Assembly (NCBI GenBank): GCA_003169845.1
Contig: PNAG01000002.1
Coordinates: forward strand, 124,001 to 188,000
Source: Candidatus Dormiibacterota bacterium
GTDB lineage: Bacteria; Chloroflexota; Dormibacteria; Dormibacterales; Dormibacteraceae
Direction of reading: 5' to 3'
DNA length: 64,000 nucleotides
The translations under genes and the position numbers were made by a program. A model generated the notes under the pieces. It was not told where the DNA came from. It worked only from the letters and a program-made list of their open reading frames with translations, and did no database searches. Positions 19,647-28,882 of this stretch are shown here, in pieces. Numbering within the stretch: the first letter of the stretch is position 1; the number at the start of each line of letters is the position of its first letter.

Positions 19647-20641
19647 GCACGTTCAAACCTCGACCGGCAGCCGATTTTGGTTTCAAGCAGATCCTGTACG
19701 AGAAAGGCGATTGGGTCGCCCGGGTCACGATCAACCGGCCCGAGGTCTACAACTGCTATTCCTCGCAGACCCTGCAGGAGATGACGCTGGCGTTCCGCGA
19801 CGCAGCCTGGGACGACTCTGTCGCGGTGGTCGTCCTGACCGGCGCCGGCGACAAGGCCTTCTGCACCGGCGGCGATGTCACCGAATACCAGTCGAAATAC
19901 CTGAAGCGCCCACGTGACTACTGGAAGTACATGGGGCTGTTCCACGACTGCCACGACCAGCTCCGCAAGATCGGCAAACCTGTAATAGCGCGCATCAACG
20001 GGATCGTCGCGGGCGGCGGCAACGAGTTCAACATGGCCTGCGACCTGGCCGTCATGGCGGACCACGCGACCATCCGCCAGGTCGGCACCAAGGTCGGCAG
20101 CGTCGCCGCGGGCGGCGCGACTCAGTGGCTCCCGATCATGGTCGGCGACCGCCGCGCTCGGGAGATGCTCTTCACGTGCGATCCGATCGACGCAGCGACC
20201 GCGCTCGATTGGGGCCTGGTGAACCGCGTCGTGCCTTACGCCGAACTGGATGCCGCCGTCGACGCATTGGCGCAGAAGTTGATCGACAAGTTCCCCGAGT
20301 GCACGCGATACACGAAGGAGGCGGTCAACTACTGGAAGGACCTGGCATGGTCGGCCACGATCGGACATGCACGCGATTGGCTCAGCCTTCACTTCGCGAC
20401 CCTCGAACCGTGGGAGGGCATGACCGCCTTCGTCGAAAAGCGCAAGCCAGACTACCGAGGCATTCGCCGGAAGGCGGCCGAGGGCGGCTCGAGCGAGTTC
20501 GTCTGGGGTCCCTACGTCGGGGCTTGCGGCGCGTGCGGAGCCAAAGGAATCCCGGGCGACTTCGAATTCTGTGGCAAATGCGGCGCGCCGCTGCAGAAGG
20601 TTCCGGTGGGCGCTGCAGCCGGCGCATCTAACGGGCGCTAG
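19643..20641 (+). CDS. 6-oxocyclohex-1-ene-1-carbonyl-CoA hydrolase-like / enoyl-CoA hydratase-family protein with C-terminal zinc ribbon
   Basis: Crotonase motifs GAGDKAFCTGGDV, ARINGIVAGGGNEFNMACDLAVMAD; C-terminus CGACGAKGIPGDFEFCGKCGAPL. Confidence 0.8.
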   Translation: MSTFKPRPAADFGFKQILYEKGDWVARVTINRPEVYNCYSSQTLQEMTLAFRDAAWDDSVAVVVLTGAGDKAFCTGGDVTEYQSKYLKRPRDYWKYMGLFHDCHDQLRKIGKPVIARINGIVAGGGNEFNMACDLAVMADHATIRQVGTKVGSVAAGGATQWLPIMVGDRRAREMLFTCDPIDAATALDWGLVNRVVPYAELDAAVDALAQKLIDKFPECTRYTKEAVNYWKDLAWSATIGHARDWLSLHFATLEPWEGMTAFVEKRKPDYRGIRRKAAEGGSSEFVWGPYVGACGACGAKGIPGDFEFCGKCGAPLQKVPVGAAAGASNGR

Positions 20642-20647
20642 GGGATC

Positions 20648-21475
20648 GTGTTCCTCAGCTCGGCCGAGGCGATCGAGAGACTGGTGCCAGAGGGTACCGG
20701 TTTCCTCGCCGTCGGCGGAATGCACATGCACAACAATCCGATGGAGCTGGTCCGGGAGTTGGTCCGGCGGCGGCGGGGCGTCCGCCGCCTCCTCACGAGC
20801 CCTTCCGCGTCTTTAGCCGCCGACCTCCTGATCGGCGCGGGCCTGGTGGACGAGGTAGCCACCGCCTACATCGGTTTTGAGCATCTCGGCCTTGCTCCCG
20901 CCTACCGCCGCGCGGCCGAGTCGGGAGCGGTCACGGTGCTCGAGCTCTGCGAGGCTGCGATCGTCCACGGCCTCTACGCCGGAGCCGGCGGGCTACCGTT
21001 CACAGCCCTACCGCCGGGGCTCGAGCTGTCCGACGTCAGCACCGCCAACCCTGAGCACTTCCACACGATCACCGACCCTTTCACGGGCGAACGGGTTCTG
21101 GTGGCAGCACCGCTGCGGCCTGACGTGGCGCTGATCCACGCCCTCGCCGCCGACGAACGTGGAAACGTCTTCTTCGCCGGCGCCCACTTCACCGATCGAC
21201 TGATGGCGATGGCGGCGAAGACCGTGATCGTCCAGGTGGAGCGAATGGCGAAAGCGGGCGAAATCGCCGCTCAACGAGCGGATGGCGTCCTGCCCGGCTT
21301 CCTCGTCACCGCGGTCGTCGTGGCTCCGCGTGGCTGCCTGCCCACAGCCTCGCACCGTGCGTACGGCTACGACGAGCCCGCGCTTCGCTCGTACCTCAAG
21401 CTTTCCCGCACCGAAGATGGCTTCGCCGAGTACCTGCAGATCAACGGAATGGCGGCGGCGGGGGTGACAGCATGA
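20648..21475 (+). CDS. CoA-transferase family subunit alpha (GctA/IpdA-like)
   Basis: FLSSAEAIERLVPEGTGFLAVGGMHMHNNPMELVRELVRRR; class I CoA-transferase layout. Confidence 0.75.
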   Translation: MFLSSAEAIERLVPEGTGFLAVGGMHMHNNPMELVRELVRRRRGVRRLLTSPSASLAADLLIGAGLVDEVATAYIGFEHLGLAPAYRRAAESGAVTVLELCEAAIVHGLYAGAGGLPFTALPPGLELSDVSTANPEHFHTITDPFTGERVLVAAPLRPDVALIHALAADERGNVFFAGAHFTDRLMAMAAKTVIVQVERMAKAGEIAAQRADGVLPGFLVTAVVVAPRGCLPTASHRAYGYDEPALRSYLKLSRTEDGFAEYLQINGMAAAGVTA

Positions 21476-22245
21476 GCGTCACCGTCGAGTACTCCACCGG
21501 AGAGTTGATGGCCGCCGTGATGGCGCGTCAGCTGCGGCCGGGTGAGGTCGCGATCATGGGCGCCGTGAGCGCGCTGCCGCAGGCGGCCTGCCGGCTGGCG
21601 CAGCTGACCACAGCGCCAGGACTCTGGTTCATCGCCGGCGGCAGTGGTGCAGTCAACCCTCATCTGGAGCCGTTGGTCGCCTCAAGCTGCGACGAGCGGC
21701 TGCTGGACGCCGATGCGGTCATGACGCTCCCCGATGTGATCCTGGTCGAGGGACGCGGGGATTTGATCGACGTTTTCTTCGCGGGCGGTCTGCAGATTGA
21801 CATACGCGGCAACTGCAACCTGGGCCCGGTCGGGTCCTGGAGCCACCCGACACTGCGCGGACCCGGCGGCGTTGGCCTGCCCTTCGTCGCACGCGCCGGG
21901 AGGGTCGTCATCTATTCGATGTCCCATGACCGCCGGACGTTCGTCGAGCACGTCGACTTCGTCAGCGGACCCGGTTTCCCGGCCGGCCCGGGCGGGCTGC
22001 CCGGTGGCGGTCCGTCGTTGATGGTCACCCCGCTCTGCACAATGGACTTCGATCCCGGCACGCACCTCGCAAGGCTGGCCACCCTGCACCCGGGCGTTAC
22101 GCTCGAACAGGTGCTGGAGGCGACCGGCTTCGCTCCGATCCTCCCGGTCAAGCTAGAGACCACCCCGGCGCCGACACCGGAGGAGCTGTCAATCCTGCGC
22201 CGCCTGGACTCGGCTGGGCTATTAAGGCGTGGGGCCAGCCGATGA
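21472..22245 (+). CDS. CoA-transferase family subunit beta (GctB/IpdB-like)
   Basis: Overlaps alpha subunit by 4 bp; FIAGGSGAVNPHLEPLVASSCDERLL; GNCNLGPVGSW. Confidence 0.75.
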   Translation: MSVTVEYSTGELMAAVMARQLRPGEVAIMGAVSALPQAACRLAQLTTAPGLWFIAGGSGAVNPHLEPLVASSCDERLLDADAVMTLPDVILVEGRGDLIDVFFAGGLQIDIRGNCNLGPVGSWSHPTLRGPGGVGLPFVARAGRVVIYSMSHDRRTFVEHVDFVSGPGFPAGPGGLPGGGPSLMVTPLCTMDFDPGTHLARLATLHPGVTLEQVLEATGFAPILPVKLETTPAPTPEELSILRRLDSAGLLRRGASR

Positions 22246-22997
22246 AGCGCTTCGAGGATCAAGTCGCGATCGTGACTGGTGCCGCCAGCGGTATCGGGCG
22301 AGCCACGGCAATGCGGCTGGCCGCAGAGGGCGCGGCGGTTGTGATCGCAGATGTCAACGAACAGGGTGCCGGCGCCGTCGCCAAGTCGATATCGGAGGGG
22401 GGCGGCCGGGCACTTGCTCTGCATGTAGACGTCACGGATGTCCCTGGAGTCAAGGCGATGACAGAACGGGCCATCACTGCGTTCGGCAGGGTCGATATCC
22501 TCGTGTCCAACGCCGGCTGGGATCGGGCGGGCCCCTTCGCCGACACCGACGAGGAGCTCTGGGACCGCGTCATCGCGATCAACTACCGCGGTCACCTGGC
22601 CACCTGTCATGCAGCTCTCCCCTATATGAGGGAGCGGGGCGGCGGCAGGATCGTCACCGTCGCGTCAGATGCGGGCCGGGTAGGCTCCAGTGGCGAGGTT
22701 GTCTACTCCGGCGCCAAGGGCGCCGTGATCGCGTTCACCAAGGGCCTGGCTCGGGAGGTCGCGCGCTACGGGATCAACGTCAACTGCGTGGCGCCGGGCC
22801 TGGTCGATACTCCGCTGCTCGCCGGCATTGCCGAAGGTCACGAGAAGTTGATCGCGGCGATCGTCCGCTCCATTCCGCTTGGGCGAACAGGGGTTCCGGA
22901 GGAGATCGCAGCCGCCATCTGTTTCTTCGCGTCACCCGACGCCGCCTACATCACTGGCCAGACCCTGAGCGTCAACGGCGGATTGGCAATGCTTTGA
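22242..22997 (+). CDS. SDR-family dehydrogenase (BadH-like)
   Basis: VAIVTGAASGIGRATA; DILVSNAGWDRAGPF; YSGAKGAVIAFTKGLAREVARYGINVNCVAPGLVDTPLL. Confidence 0.88.
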   Translation: MKRFEDQVAIVTGAASGIGRATAMRLAAEGAAVVIADVNEQGAGAVAKSISEGGGRALALHVDVTDVPGVKAMTERAITAFGRVDILVSNAGWDRAGPFADTDEELWDRVIAINYRGHLATCHAALPYMRERGGGRIVTVASDAGRVGSSGEVVYSGAKGAVIAFTKGLAREVARYGINVNCVAPGLVDTPLLAGIAEGHEKLIAAIVRSIPLGRTGVPEEIAAAICFFASPDAAYITGQTLSVNGGLAML

Positions 22998-23174
22998 TCG
23001 GGACAAGTGGAGGTTGACCGACATGGAATCGATAAGAGCTCTTGCGGCAGCATCGTGACTCCGAAGCAATGCTCGTCAAGAGGTCATCGAGGACGCCCGC
23101 TCCCTTCACGCCCTCGCGCTGCACTCGCCCCGCACCGGCCGCCAGCCCACTAACCTCCAGGACGTTCCACCGAT

Positions 23175-23642
23175 ATGCGGGATGGGCCTCGCCGGCTGCC
23201 GCTGATCGCTCTTGGCGCACTCGGAGCGTTGATTGCGCTGATCCTCGCGGGCACCTATATCTATCGTGAGAGAGGGTCCACCGGGGTCCTGGTGGACACT
23301 GGCGGTTCAGGAGGAGGCGGTCAGACGACTGAAGTGTTCACTGTGGACGGCGACTGGGATCTCCGGTGGTCTTATGACTGTTCGCCGAGCCTCCGCAACC
23401 TCTTCCGAAAGGTTGATCACTGTGACTTCTTCCTGACCGTCAAGCAGATGTCCGATTGTCAGGTCTCGCCGGAGAATCAGGGCATCAACCAGCACCGTGT
23501 AAAGGATCAGGGCGTGGTCCACTATCACGCGGGCGGAACGTTCTACTTCGTGGTTGAGTCGGATGGCAGTTGGACGGCCACCGTCACTGGATCGGGGCGG
23601 GCGTCGGGAGTGGGTCCGGCACCCCACTGCAGCGAAGGGTAA
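23175..23642 (+). CDS. Hypothetical membrane-anchored protein
   Basis: N-terminal TM (LPLIALGALGALIALILAGTYIY) then short extracellular domain. Confidence 0.5.
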   Translation: MRDGPRRLPLIALGALGALIALILAGTYIYRERGSTGVLVDTGGSGGGGQTTEVFTVDGDWDLRWSYDCSPSLRNLFRKVDHCDFFLTVKQMSDCQVSPENQGINQHRVKDQGVVHYHAGGTFYFVVESDGSWTATVTGSGRASGVGPAPHCSEG

Positions 23643-23829
23643 GAACCCGGAGGCTGACGGTCCGTGCGAGCTTCCGCACGTCCCGCCGGACCTCTGAAGA
23701 GCCGTCCCTTCCGACCTGGATTGCCGCGGCCCTCCCGAGCGAGGTGACCATTCAATACGTGGATAGGGAGCCATGTCCCGTCCCGGAGCCAAGTTCGAAT
23801 TCGAAATCTAGCTAGCTGTCGAGCAATGG

Positions 23830-23880
23830 TTGACAGCCCTGCAGCCGCCTTTGACACTCTTGCAGCAGGTTCTGTTAGGG
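23830..23880 (+). promoter_or_regulatory. Candidate promoter (TTGACA-18-TTAGGG) with 21-bp-phased direct repeats
   Basis: TTGACAGCCCTGCAGC (23830-23845) and TTGACACTCTTGCAGC (23851-23866) upstream of the M23 peptidase gene. Confidence 0.35.
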
Positions 23881-23935
23881 TGACGCCGGTTTTCATCGTC
23901 CGCTTAGTGCGAGAAGGAAACCCGGGGGTAGGCGT

Positions 23936-24907
23936 TTGCGCATCCATCGCTACATGACCCATGCCGTCGTGCTCGCGATGGCCGGAGCCATATCCGGCTA
24001 CGGCGCGATCGACCGAAACGTCTTTCCCAACTTCCACACCCCTGCAGTCACCGCTGCCGCCGCTGACCAAGGAATTACGGCCGGCGAAGTCTCGCTGGGC
24101 CGTGACAGCGTCATCATCAAACCGGTTTCCATTCCGTCATCGCCCCTCGTGAGCCACGCTCCAATCGTCCACATCGTCGTGCAGGGAGACACTCTGGAAA
24201 GCATCGGCCGGCAGTTCAACCTCCCGTGGAGGGAAATCGTCTGGTCGAATCCAGGCCTGCGCATGCCGCTCACGATCGGACGACCTCTCAAGCTGCCACC
24301 GGTGCCGGGCGTCGTAGTCGCCGTCAAAAGGGGCGACACGCCGGCGGGGCTCGCCACCGCCTACGGGGTGGATGTCAGCAGCGTTCTCGGCTTCAATGGA
24401 ATTCACACCCCCCAGCTGACGCCCGGTTCGGTCCTTGTGATTCCCGTCGATCCCGTCCAGGGTCCGAACCTGAGCACAGGTCTGCCGGCCGACCCCGTCG
24501 ATCCCGGCCAGTTCCTGTGTCCGATTGCCGGCGCTCCCATCATCCAGCCCTTCGGACCGACATCCTTCGCGATCGAACCGCCCTTTGGCGGTTATCTGCA
24601 TTTCCACACCGGCGTTGATTTACTGGCCGGCTACGGCACGTCGATTGTCGCGGCTGCCGGTGGAAAAGTGACTGCCGCCGGGCCGGCGTACGACTTCGGG
24701 ATCCGGGTTGAGATCACCGACAGTTTCGGCCTCGTCGAGGTCTACGCCCACATGTCGCAGGTGGCCGTAGCTGTTGGACAGGAAGTTCAGCAGGGCGAGA
24801 AGGTCGGCTATGTCGGCAGTACAGGTCTCTCAATCGGCGCGCACCTGCACTTTCAACTCGAAGTCGGCGGCATGCCGACCGCTCCAGGTCAATTGATCGG
24901 CTGTTAG
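23936..24907 (+). CDS. M23-family peptidase with LysM domains
   Basis: IVVQGDTLESIGRQFNLPWREIVWSNPGL (LysM); GGYLHFHTGVDLLAGYGTSIVAAAGGKV and GAHLHFQLEVGG (M23). Confidence 0.92.
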   Translation: MRIHRYMTHAVVLAMAGAISGYGAIDRNVFPNFHTPAVTAAAADQGITAGEVSLGRDSVIIKPVSIPSSPLVSHAPIVHIVVQGDTLESIGRQFNLPWREIVWSNPGLRMPLTIGRPLKLPPVPGVVVAVKRGDTPAGLATAYGVDVSSVLGFNGIHTPQLTPGSVLVIPVDPVQGPNLSTGLPADPVDPGQFLCPIAGAPIIQPFGPTSFAIEPPFGGYLHFHTGVDLLAGYGTSIVAAAGGKVTAAGPAYDFGIRVEITDSFGLVEVYAHMSQVAVAVGQEVQQGEKVGYVGSTGLSIGAHLHFQLEVGGMPTAPGQLIGC

Positions 24908-24976
24908 AGTCTCGAGCCTTCGGGTCGTCGGCAACGAGCCGGTCACCTAGAAGCGGACGTCACACCCGGTCTGTCC

Positions 24977-26404
24977 TCAGGCCACTGCGCGCAATTGGCT
25001 TGACGGTCTTTTCGCCTCTGGCATGGTGGCAACGGCGGGGATCGTGAAATGGAACACCGACCCGCTTCCTTCAGCGCTCTCGACCCAGATCTTCCCGCTG
25101 TGCATCTCTATGATCTGGCGGGCAATGGCGAGCCCAAGTCCAGTGCCGATGACTTTGCTCGGACTCTTCTCGTAGCGCTCAAAGCGCCCGAACAGACGGT
25201 CTATGAAGTCGGCCGGGATCCCGACACCGTGATCCCTGATGCTGACGTCCACCCCGCCCTTCGCAAAAAGCGTCGAGATCAGGACCTCCCCGCCTTCGGG
25301 TGAGTACTTGATCGCATTAGAGACCAGGTTGGTGATGACCTGGACCAGCCGGTCGGAGTCACCCAGGACCATCGGGACGTTGGCCCCGAGCTCCGTTCTG
25401 ATCTGATGGTTGGAAGACACCACCGAACTCCGTACTGCCACCCCTTCGACGACCGCATTGAGATCCATCGGGATCATTTGCAGCTTCATCTTGCCGGCCT
25501 CCAGGCGATCGAGATCGAGCATGTCAGTGATGAGCCGGTTGACGCGCTCGGCCTCCTGGAAGATGTAGCCGCTGTACTCATGCACCTCAGCCGGGTTCAT
25601 TCCTCCACCGTTGATCAGCTCGCTCATGCCCTGTATGCCCGTGAGCGCGGTCCGGAACTCATGGCTGACCATTGACGTGAATTCGGTCTTCATATGGTTC
25701 AGCTTTTCGAGCTCGGCAAGGTTCGCGTGTGCCGCATCCTCAGCCAGATGCTTCTGGGTGCTGTCCTCAAAAGTGATCACGAAATGCTCGAAGTTGCCAT
25801 TACGGCGCCTGACCGCGGTCGCTCTCCAATGCAGCCAGATGCGGGCATTGTCGCTGCGGATAGCCAGGTCGTCCGATTCGATGGTTTCCACCGCGCCATC
25901 CAGCAGCCGTCTGAACTCGGTGACGATGCCCACCACGTCGTGGTCGTCGAAGAACGCGGTGAGGCGCCTGCCCGCGAGGTCCATTTCGTCAATCGCCAGC
26001 AAGGAAGCCAGGCGCGAGTTGCCTTCCATGAGCTGGAGGTCCGCATCCACCTCGGCAAGGCCGCGCGGCGAGCTCCTGAACCAATACTTGCGGCTCTCCG
26101 CCAGCCGCTGAAGCATTTCGCGCCGGATGGCGGTTTGGCCCGCGACCGTCAGCAGGGCCGCGACGGCGGCCAGGATCACCACCGTGTCGTCGTTCTCGCG
26201 CAGAGCCTCAGCGACCACTGCCGCTGAGCCGGCCACAGCGACCGCAGTGAACGCAATGGCGAGTCCGTCCCTCCACCGCATGTCTGCGGCCCAAGCGAGA
26301 ACGCGGCTCAGGAATCGAGAGGTTACCTTTGCCCTTGCTTTGGGCGGGCGTTGGCCCTGAATTGATCGCACGTCGGCGGGCGTGTCCTTGCCGATGGCAG
26401 ACAT
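24977..26404 (-). CDS. PAS-containing sensor histidine kinase
   Basis: MVSHEFRTALTGIQGMSEL; LVQVITNLVSNAIKYSPEGGEV; DHGVGIPADFIDRLFGRFERYEKSPSKVIGTGLGLAIARQII. Confidence 0.93.
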   Translation of the reverse strand: MSAIGKDTPADVRSIQGQRPPKARAKVTSRFLSRVLAWAADMRWRDGLAIAFTAVAVAGSAAVVAEALRENDDTVVILAAVAALLTVAGQTAIRREMLQRLAESRKYWFRSSPRGLAEVDADLQLMEGNSRLASLLAIDEMDLAGRRLTAFFDDHDVVGIVTEFRRLLDGAVETIESDDLAIRSDNARIWLHWRATAVRRRNGNFEHFVITFEDSTQKHLAEDAAHANLAELEKLNHMKTEFTSMVSHEFRTALTGIQGMSELINGGGMNPAEVHEYSGYIFQEAERVNRLITDMLDLDRLEAGKMKLQMIPMDLNAVVEGVAVRSSVVSSNHQIRTELGANVPMVLGDSDRLVQVITNLVSNAIKYSPEGGEVLISTLFAKGGVDVSIRDHGVGIPADFIDRLFGRFERYEKSPSKVIGTGLGLAIARQIIEMHSGKIWVESAEGSGSVFHFTIPAVATMPEAKRPSSQLRAVA

Positions 26405-26495
26405 GACCCCACAGTACGAGTTCCCCGGACGATTACCCGGGCTTAACCGGTCTTTTCGACGATCTTCGGGCGTCGCGTCGCCATGCTTGTTCGGC

Positions 26496-27386
26496 ATGAG
26501 CGACGCCCGCCTGACGACCCAGCAGCTGGCGGAGCTCCACCTGCACCTTGAAGGCACGATCGGGCGAGAAACAGCGCTCATTCTGTCGGCTCAAAACGGG
26601 CTGCCGGAGCCTCCTCCATACGAGTACTCAGATCTAGCCGGCTTCCTGGCCGTTTACGGGCAGGTCAGCCGGTGCATGGTGACGAGCCAGGATTTTGAGC
26701 GGGTCATATTCGAGCACGGCGAGGCCATGGCCAGCCAGCACATCACCTATGCCGAGATCAGCTTCAACCCGAGTCTGCACGCAGCTGATGGATGGATCGA
26801 CGGCGTCGTCCGCGGCCGGGCGTCTGTCGCTCGGGAGTTCGGGATCGAGATCTCCTGGTTGGTTGAGCTTGTCCGTGGCGGGGCTGCTGCAGACAATGAG
26901 CGAGCACTTGACATCGCGCTAACCACTGAAGGAGTGGTCGGCGTCGGCCTGGTGGGCGATGAGTCGATCTCTGCAGCGCCACTGGCCGGCCTCGTTGAGC
27001 GCGCGCGTGCCGCCGGGCTCGGCTTCATGCCGCATGCCGGGCAAGTTGGAGGTCCGGAGGTCGTCCGTGAGGCCGTGGAGGTGTTGGGGGCGACTCGAGT
27101 CGCTCACGGCGTCGGGGCCGAGCATGACACCGAGGTGCTTCGGCTCCTGGTCGATCGCGGCGTTTGCCTCTGCGTGTGCCCGTCAAGCAACGAGCGGATT
27201 GGCCTCAAACCCAATTTCCGAAAATTTGCGGATCTGGGCATCCCCCTGGTGGTCAACACCGACGATCCGGCAATGGTGCCGACCACGCTGCAGCGGGAAT
27301 TAGCGGTCGCCGAGACCTCTCACGGGCTCAACCGTGGAGCGCTGACGGCCGCGGCGTGGCGGCACCGCTTTGGTCGCCATCCGTAG
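26496..27386 (+). CDS. Adenosine deaminase-family protein
   Basis: ELHLHLEGTIGRETAL; MPHAGQVGGPEVVREAVEVLGATRVAHGVGA; CPSSNERIGL; PLVVNTDDPAM. Confidence 0.9.
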   Translation: MSDARLTTQQLAELHLHLEGTIGRETALILSAQNGLPEPPPYEYSDLAGFLAVYGQVSRCMVTSQDFERVIFEHGEAMASQHITYAEISFNPSLHAADGWIDGVVRGRASVAREFGIEISWLVELVRGGAAADNERALDIALTTEGVVGVGLVGDESISAAPLAGLVERARAAGLGFMPHAGQVGGPEVVREAVEVLGATRVAHGVGAEHDTEVLRLLVDRGVCLCVCPSSNERIGLKPNFRKFADLGIPLVVNTDDPAMVPTTLQRELAVAETSHGLNRGALTAAAWRHRFGRHP

Positions 27387-27430
27387 TCGCTGGCTCAAGC
27401 TTTGTTCGAGTACAGTCCGACTCGAGTTCT

Positions 27431-28618
27431 ATGCAATCGAACCGGAGGCCGCATGTCGCACTCCTGACTCGTGAATACCCACCCGAGGTCTACGGTGGGG
27501 CCGGCACTCACGTTGAATACCTCTCTCGCGAACTCCGCCGGCTGACTGAGGTCTCGGTCCAATGCTGGGGAGCGCCGCGGACCGAGTCTGGCGTGACAAA
27601 CCATCAGCCGTGGACCGCATTGTCGGAACCGAAGCCTGAGTCGACCACGCTTCAGGCGATGTCCATCAATCTTGCGATGGCGGCGGCGGTCAAGGGTGCC
27701 GATCTCGTCCACAGCCATACGTGGTACGCAAACCTCGGCGGTCACCTCTCCAAGCTCATGTGGTCCATTCCACACGTCATGACCATCCACAGCCTGGAGC
27801 CGCTTCGACCCTGGAAAGCCGAGCAGCTCGGTGGAGGTTACGCCCTGTCCATGTTCTGCGAGCGAACCGCGATCGAAGGAGCTGACGCTGTGATCGCCGT
27901 CTCGGGCGGGGTTCGCGAGGATGTGCTGAATTGCTATCCCGCCGTCAACCCGGACCGCATCCACGTAATTCACAACGGAATCGATCCGGAGATCTACCGG
28001 CCTCAACCATCGCCGGAGACGCTGGCGCGCTTCGGCATCGACCCGAGCCGGCCGTTTGTCCTGTTCAACGGCAGGATCACAAGACAGAAAGGCCTGACCC
28101 TGCTTCTAGCTGCGGCCCTCAAACTCGATCGGCAGTATCAGTTGGTAATCGTGGCCAGCAGTCCGGATACGCCTGAAATCGCAGCTGAAGTGGGGGCGCT
28201 TGCCGCCCGCGTCTCCGCCGAGCGAGGCAATGTGATCTGGATCGACCACTTCATCTCGCGGGAGGACCTGATTCATCTTCACTCGCACGCCGCGGTGTTT
28301 GTTTGCCCGTCGATATACGAGCCTTTTGGCCTCGTGATCCTGGAAGCAATGGCATGCGAGACGCCAGTCGTCGCGTCGCGTGTCGGCGGAATCCCGGAGA
28401 TCGTGGTCGAGGGTGAGACGGGTTACCTGGTGGATTTCGATCCTGCCGACCTCGATGGGTTTACCAGCGTGCTGGCCGATCGCATCGAAAAGCTTCTAAG
28501 GGACTCGACCCTGGCCGCAAAGATGGGCAAGGCAGGACGCGAGCGTGTCCTGCAACACTTTGGCTGGCGAGCCATCGCATCTGAGACTGTCCAGCTTTAC
28601 GACAGTCTCCTACCTTGA
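27431..28618 (+). CDS. GT4-family glycogen synthase-like glycosyltransferase
   Basis: LTREYPPEVYGGAGTHVEYLSREL; FNGRITRQKGLTLLLAAA; PSIYEPFGLVILEAMACETPVVASRVGGIPEIV. Confidence 0.9.
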   Translation: MQSNRRPHVALLTREYPPEVYGGAGTHVEYLSRELRRLTEVSVQCWGAPRTESGVTNHQPWTALSEPKPESTTLQAMSINLAMAAAVKGADLVHSHTWYANLGGHLSKLMWSIPHVMTIHSLEPLRPWKAEQLGGGYALSMFCERTAIEGADAVIAVSGGVREDVLNCYPAVNPDRIHVIHNGIDPEIYRPQPSPETLARFGIDPSRPFVLFNGRITRQKGLTLLLAAALKLDRQYQLVIVASSPDTPEIAAEVGALAARVSAERGNVIWIDHFISREDLIHLHSHAAVFVCPSIYEPFGLVILEAMACETPVVASRVGGIPEIVVEGETGYLVDFDPADLDGFTSVLADRIEKLLRDSTLAAKMGKAGRERVLQHFGWRAIASETVQLYDSLLP

Positions 28619-28882
28619 GCGCCATCACAGCAGTCGTAGAGGAACGCGCCCATACGAACCGTTGCGATTCGGTCTTACCCTGCGACCCTCACTGGATTCG
28701 GGCTGTTAGTTCTGAACGGGACGCAGCGATCTTTTGACCGATTTACTCGATCGTGTTGGCGCACACATCAGTACTGAAGGCGAACACGTACTCACCGCTG
28801 AAATGCTCGGGGTGTCAAGCATGGGACCCCGGCGCGCGAAAAGAACGGGTGGGACTAAGATTCGAATGAAGGCGGCAGCACC

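Noticed and set aside
19217-20731. 504-aa minus-strand ORF
   Set aside because: Lies wholly opposite BcrD/Oah genes with strong motifs; a spurious GC-rich reading frame.
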